A stretch of DNA of 64,000 nt. Origin: Thuidium tamariscinum. Taxonomy: Eukaryota > Streptophyta > Bryopsida > Hypnales > Thuidiaceae. Made by a program: the position numbers and the translations under genes. Shown piece after piece: positions 61,067 through 64,000 of the stretch (position 1 is its first letter; each line of letters opens with the position of its first letter). The notes under the pieces were generated by a model, which was not told the DNA's origin, did not search any database, and saw only the letters and a program-made list of their open reading frames with translations. The stretch lies in the NCBI GenBank assembly GCA_947034885.2, contig OX344754.2, positions 5,649,001 to 5,713,000 of the forward strand. Direction: 5' to 3'.

Positions 61067-62407
61067 TGAGATCGATCGTGGAGGCCCCCACTTTCAAAAG
61101 CCTAGACTTCCTGCGCTTGGTTTAGTACGTCAGAGTCAGACTGGGTAAACCGCCAAGTAGCTGCAAGTTCGCAAATAGAAGTTCTGCACAACAAAATGAG
61201 AGTCGCATTCGCGGGGTCTGTGCTCATCTGCGAGGAAGGACTGAAGAACGGAAACCCATGCCGGTGAAGGAAAATTAACCGGCCGCTTAATGCTGAATCA
61301 TCCACTTGGTGATATAATGGAGTAGTGTGCCTTCTGGCGTTGCCACAGTGAAAATCAAAGTATAAGTAATTTTCTAATTTTTTAGAATAGAAAATAACTC
61401 ACAGTGAGTCGGAACACTGTGAAATCACGCCCATGCACCCCTCCTTGTTGAGGGCTTTTTGATGGTACCAAGCACATGACTAGGGACGCATGGGGACTTT
61501 GTAGTCTCGAAATGGCTTATGGAATACTACTATTTTAATGAAATATGCCATCTAACCGTATACTATTTTAATGGCACCCCTAGGACTTCTCAATGAAATG
61601 AAACATCATAGGTTGATGAAATCTTTAGGTGTTGTGCATTGCAACATATCTATACTAGTTCAAATTAGTATTCATTAAAGAAGCTTAAAAAAAACCTCAA
61701 GCGATTTGCAATTATTAAAAAAATGCTCTCTACATATGAAGTGGTGATGAAGATGTTTTTACTTTGGATTTAGCATGATGGATTACAAGGAATAGAAATT
61801 ATTGCTTACAAATTAAATGTAAAATGCCAATGTTAGTTATCCATGCCATGATGAAGGTTTGATTAGTGTAATTTTGAGAAGCTTTAAAAGGAAATTGTGT
61901 AATGTATGAAATTATGAATGAAAAGAAGGAAGAATGTTGCCTTACATAAGTTACATGAATCAATGATACTAATATTTCTAGTTAAATTGGGGTAACAAAG
62001 TCTAGAGTTCACATATTGAGTTGCAAATTACAAAGAATAGGGACAATTTGAAACTCAATGGTGTAAGAAAGTTTATCTTGTACATATATACTCAAGATTC
62101 ATAAAATAGAAGATAAACATTTGTGTAATTCATCCAATGGAAATTCATCAAAAAAGCTCAAAAATAAATCATATACTAGTATTGTATTGATAGAATGTAG
62201 AGAAATTGCGTTTAATTGAAGCAATGATAGAGATCTATGTTGTTTTTGGAGTTGGAGTTACAATTATTAGTGATTATTTCCTTAACCCCTACATGACCAC
62301 TCTACTAAATTTGGCAACATAGCAATTTTGAGTTAGTACAAGTCACTAGAGATTTTCATACTTTAGACCCAAAATTTAATAGAAGGTTGAAATGGGGAAT
62401 ATCTTTG

Positions 62408-64000
62408 GGGTGATTGCAAGAAACACTTAAAGCCTTTTGTCACACCTTAGTTTTTGAATGTTCTTTTGGCTTTAACTTTTGTGTTCTAGATCTAAATGAC
62501 TCAAAATTTATAATGAAGCCCAGGGAGGACACTCCCCACGTTTTAGCAACCTACGTGCGGCAGAAAAAGTAATACAAGTAATACACCTTAAAATTTAAAT
62601 TTTTTTTCAAAAAAAAATTATGGATAGATTTTACTACTTTAGAAGTTTATGTTTTGAATTATCGGTATTTTTTTTATGCTAATAGTAATTAGTTATAAAT
62701 TTTTGAAGAAAAAAGATACACTGTAAAGCTGAAAATAACTTTCACACCTCTATATTATATAAGAAAAAAAAATTGAAAAATGAAAAAAAAATTCTATAGA
62801 ATAGCTTTCTATTGAAAGTCTAGCTTGGTTGAATATTTGATGCAATAGTCGTCTTCATGTGAGCTATATAAATATTTTAGTTGGAAAACATGCCATTTTA
62901 GTTCATTTTTCAACCCTTTGTAGACAATATATCTTATGTTATTTGGAATTGAAATTTTTGTCAATAGAAACCTTTAGTAATTGTTAAACAAAACTCAAAA
63001 TTTTAAGATGAAATTATAGTTTATTCAAGGTGTATTACATATTTTACTTTTTCTACCGCCACACGTGGGTAACCCAAATGTAGTGAGAGTGTCCTCCCCT
63101 AGTAATGAAGCTACTCTTTACTATTATATACCTTCACTAAATTTTGAGGATTTTTCAAAATTTATTTTTTATTTTTTATTAGCCCTGAAAATTTCTTACA
63201 ATGGGTGATTGAGGGGGTTTGCACCATTTATCTCCAAAAAAACAAGTTTTAAGCTGAAATTTGGAGAAGATTGTCTCTTAGTAGACTTATAGCTACTATT
63301 TAAAGGAATTTTAAAAATAATTATTTTTATGTGGTGTAGAAGTCCACAAAGAAAGCCTATTTTTGCATTTTTTCCCAAAGGTATGAAATATTATTTTGGT
63401 AATTTTTTGGTCAAATTTCATCACAAATGTTTTTTCTCAAAATTCTAATTTTTAAATATTTAAAAATATATATATCCTATTTTTTACAAATCAAAATGTC
63501 AAAAGATGTATTGTCTTCACTAGAATTCTATGCAAATTCTATGCCCAAAGTTCTAGTGACAAAAATACATCTTCTGACATTTTAATTTGTAAAAAATAGT
63601 ATTTATTTTTTTTAAATATTTAAGACTTGGACATTTGAGAAAACTTTTTGGTAATTAGATTTGACCAAAAAACTCACCAATATAATGTTTCATACCTTCA
63701 GAAAAGAATGAAGAAACAAGCTCTCTTTGTAGACTTCTACACTACATAAAAATAAGTATTTTTAAAATTCCTTTGGGAAGTAGCTATATTTCTACTAAGA
63801 GACCATCCTCTCCAAATTTCAGCTTAAAACTAGTTTTTTTGGAGATAAATGGTGCCAAAAAACCCCTAAATCACCCATTGTAAGAAAATTTTGGGGCTAA
63901 TTAAAAATAATTAGTTATTTTTGAAAAATCCTCAAAATTTAGTGAAGGTATATAATAGAAATGAGTATCTTCACTATAAATTTTGAATCATTTAGATCTA
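62408..64000. mobile_element. Fold-back TIR element, copy 2 (partial)
   Basis: It is the same element as 937-2025, interrupted by the MITE at 62519-63102. The palindromic centre is near 63520-63560. The right terminus is outside the window. Confidence 0.8.
62519..63102. mobile_element. 584-bp MITE, 8-bp TSD TAATGAAG
   Basis: TAATGAAG is duplicated at 62511-62518 and 63103-63110. Inverted ends share GGGAGGACACTC near the tips, then 'cgtg(c/t)ggc(a/g)', 'agaaaaagtaa' and 'gtaatacacctt', in total about 90 bp of imperfect inverted repeat. The unoccupied site is seen in copy 1 near 1040. An 8-bp duplication suits hAT-type MITEs. There is no coding sequence. Confidence 0.85.

Larger units (their letters stand above)
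61508..64000. repeat. Dispersed repeat R1, copy 2 (continues past the window)
   Basis: It matches 1-2000 in direct orientation, with small indels. From 62408 it contains the same fold-back element as copy 1 (start GGGTGATTGCAAGAAACAC, preceded by TTTG), whose right end lies beyond 64000. Copy 2 also holds the MITE at 62519-63102. Confidence 0.85.

Overview
This looks like repeat-rich nuclear DNA of a land plant. The evidence is a complete dirigent-type gene with a GT-AG intron, long non-coding LTR-like repeats with TATA boxes, MITEs, satellite arrays and strongly AT-rich spacers. A seed-free lineage (bryophyte, lycophyte or fern) is my guess from gene style only; nothing in the sequence fixes the species. 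The only apparently intact cellular gene is the dirigent gene (59825-60891, minus). Almost everything else is mobile or decayed.

Layout: 1-2.8 kb is a dispersed repeat (R1) carrying a fold-back TIR element. 4.28-4.71 kb is a tetranucleotide microsatellite. 5.1-6.4 kb is a TIR element full of CAACTAG-like words. 7.2-9.35, 12.5-15.6 and 16.2-18.4 kb are three direct copies of a roughly 2.1-kb LTR-like unit. 19.6-21.8 kb (plus) and 25.9-27.8 kb (minus) are inverted copies of a related LTR, with matching inverted internal sequence at 18.8-19.6 and 22.6-23.5 kb. 9.55-10.7 kb and 27.8-28.7 plus 55.76-56.0 kb are copies of another repeat (R2) that contains a short conserved exon.

The main discovery is a 27,017-bp terminal-inverted-repeat element at 28739-55755. 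Both ends read GGGTCATTGCAAGAAACAC. It is flanked by a 4-bp TTAG duplication, and the unoccupied site is preserved in the R2 copy near 10435. Shorter relatives with the same ends and 4-bp duplications occur at 937-2025 (TTTC), 13489-14525 (TTAA) and 47167-47899 (TTTG), and one starts at 62408. The big element carries a decayed minus-strand transposase-like gene (31785-34877, RNase H-like with three candidate catalytic aspartates), two related satellite arrays with a period of about 177-178 bp, and a plus-strand gene block. That block holds a large gene with a GQH motif (48905-52796), an FCP1/NIF-like HAD phosphatase gene (53012-54260) and an unrecognised reading frame (54.55-55.19 kb).

About 18 copies of a 19-21 bp near-perfect palindrome built on TTAGGTCGACTCGACCTAA, plus some half-sites, occur only inside this element. 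They lie beside the two gene blocks and, in pairs, inside two well-defined introns. This looks like a shared regulatory or recognition site of a large, possibly undescribed DNA transposon. Most in-frame stops in the plus-strand genes are TAG, which suggests decay of CAG/TGG codons by methylcytosine deamination.

61.5-64.0 kb is a second copy of the left-end repeat R1 and contains a 584-bp MITE with an 8-bp target duplication.
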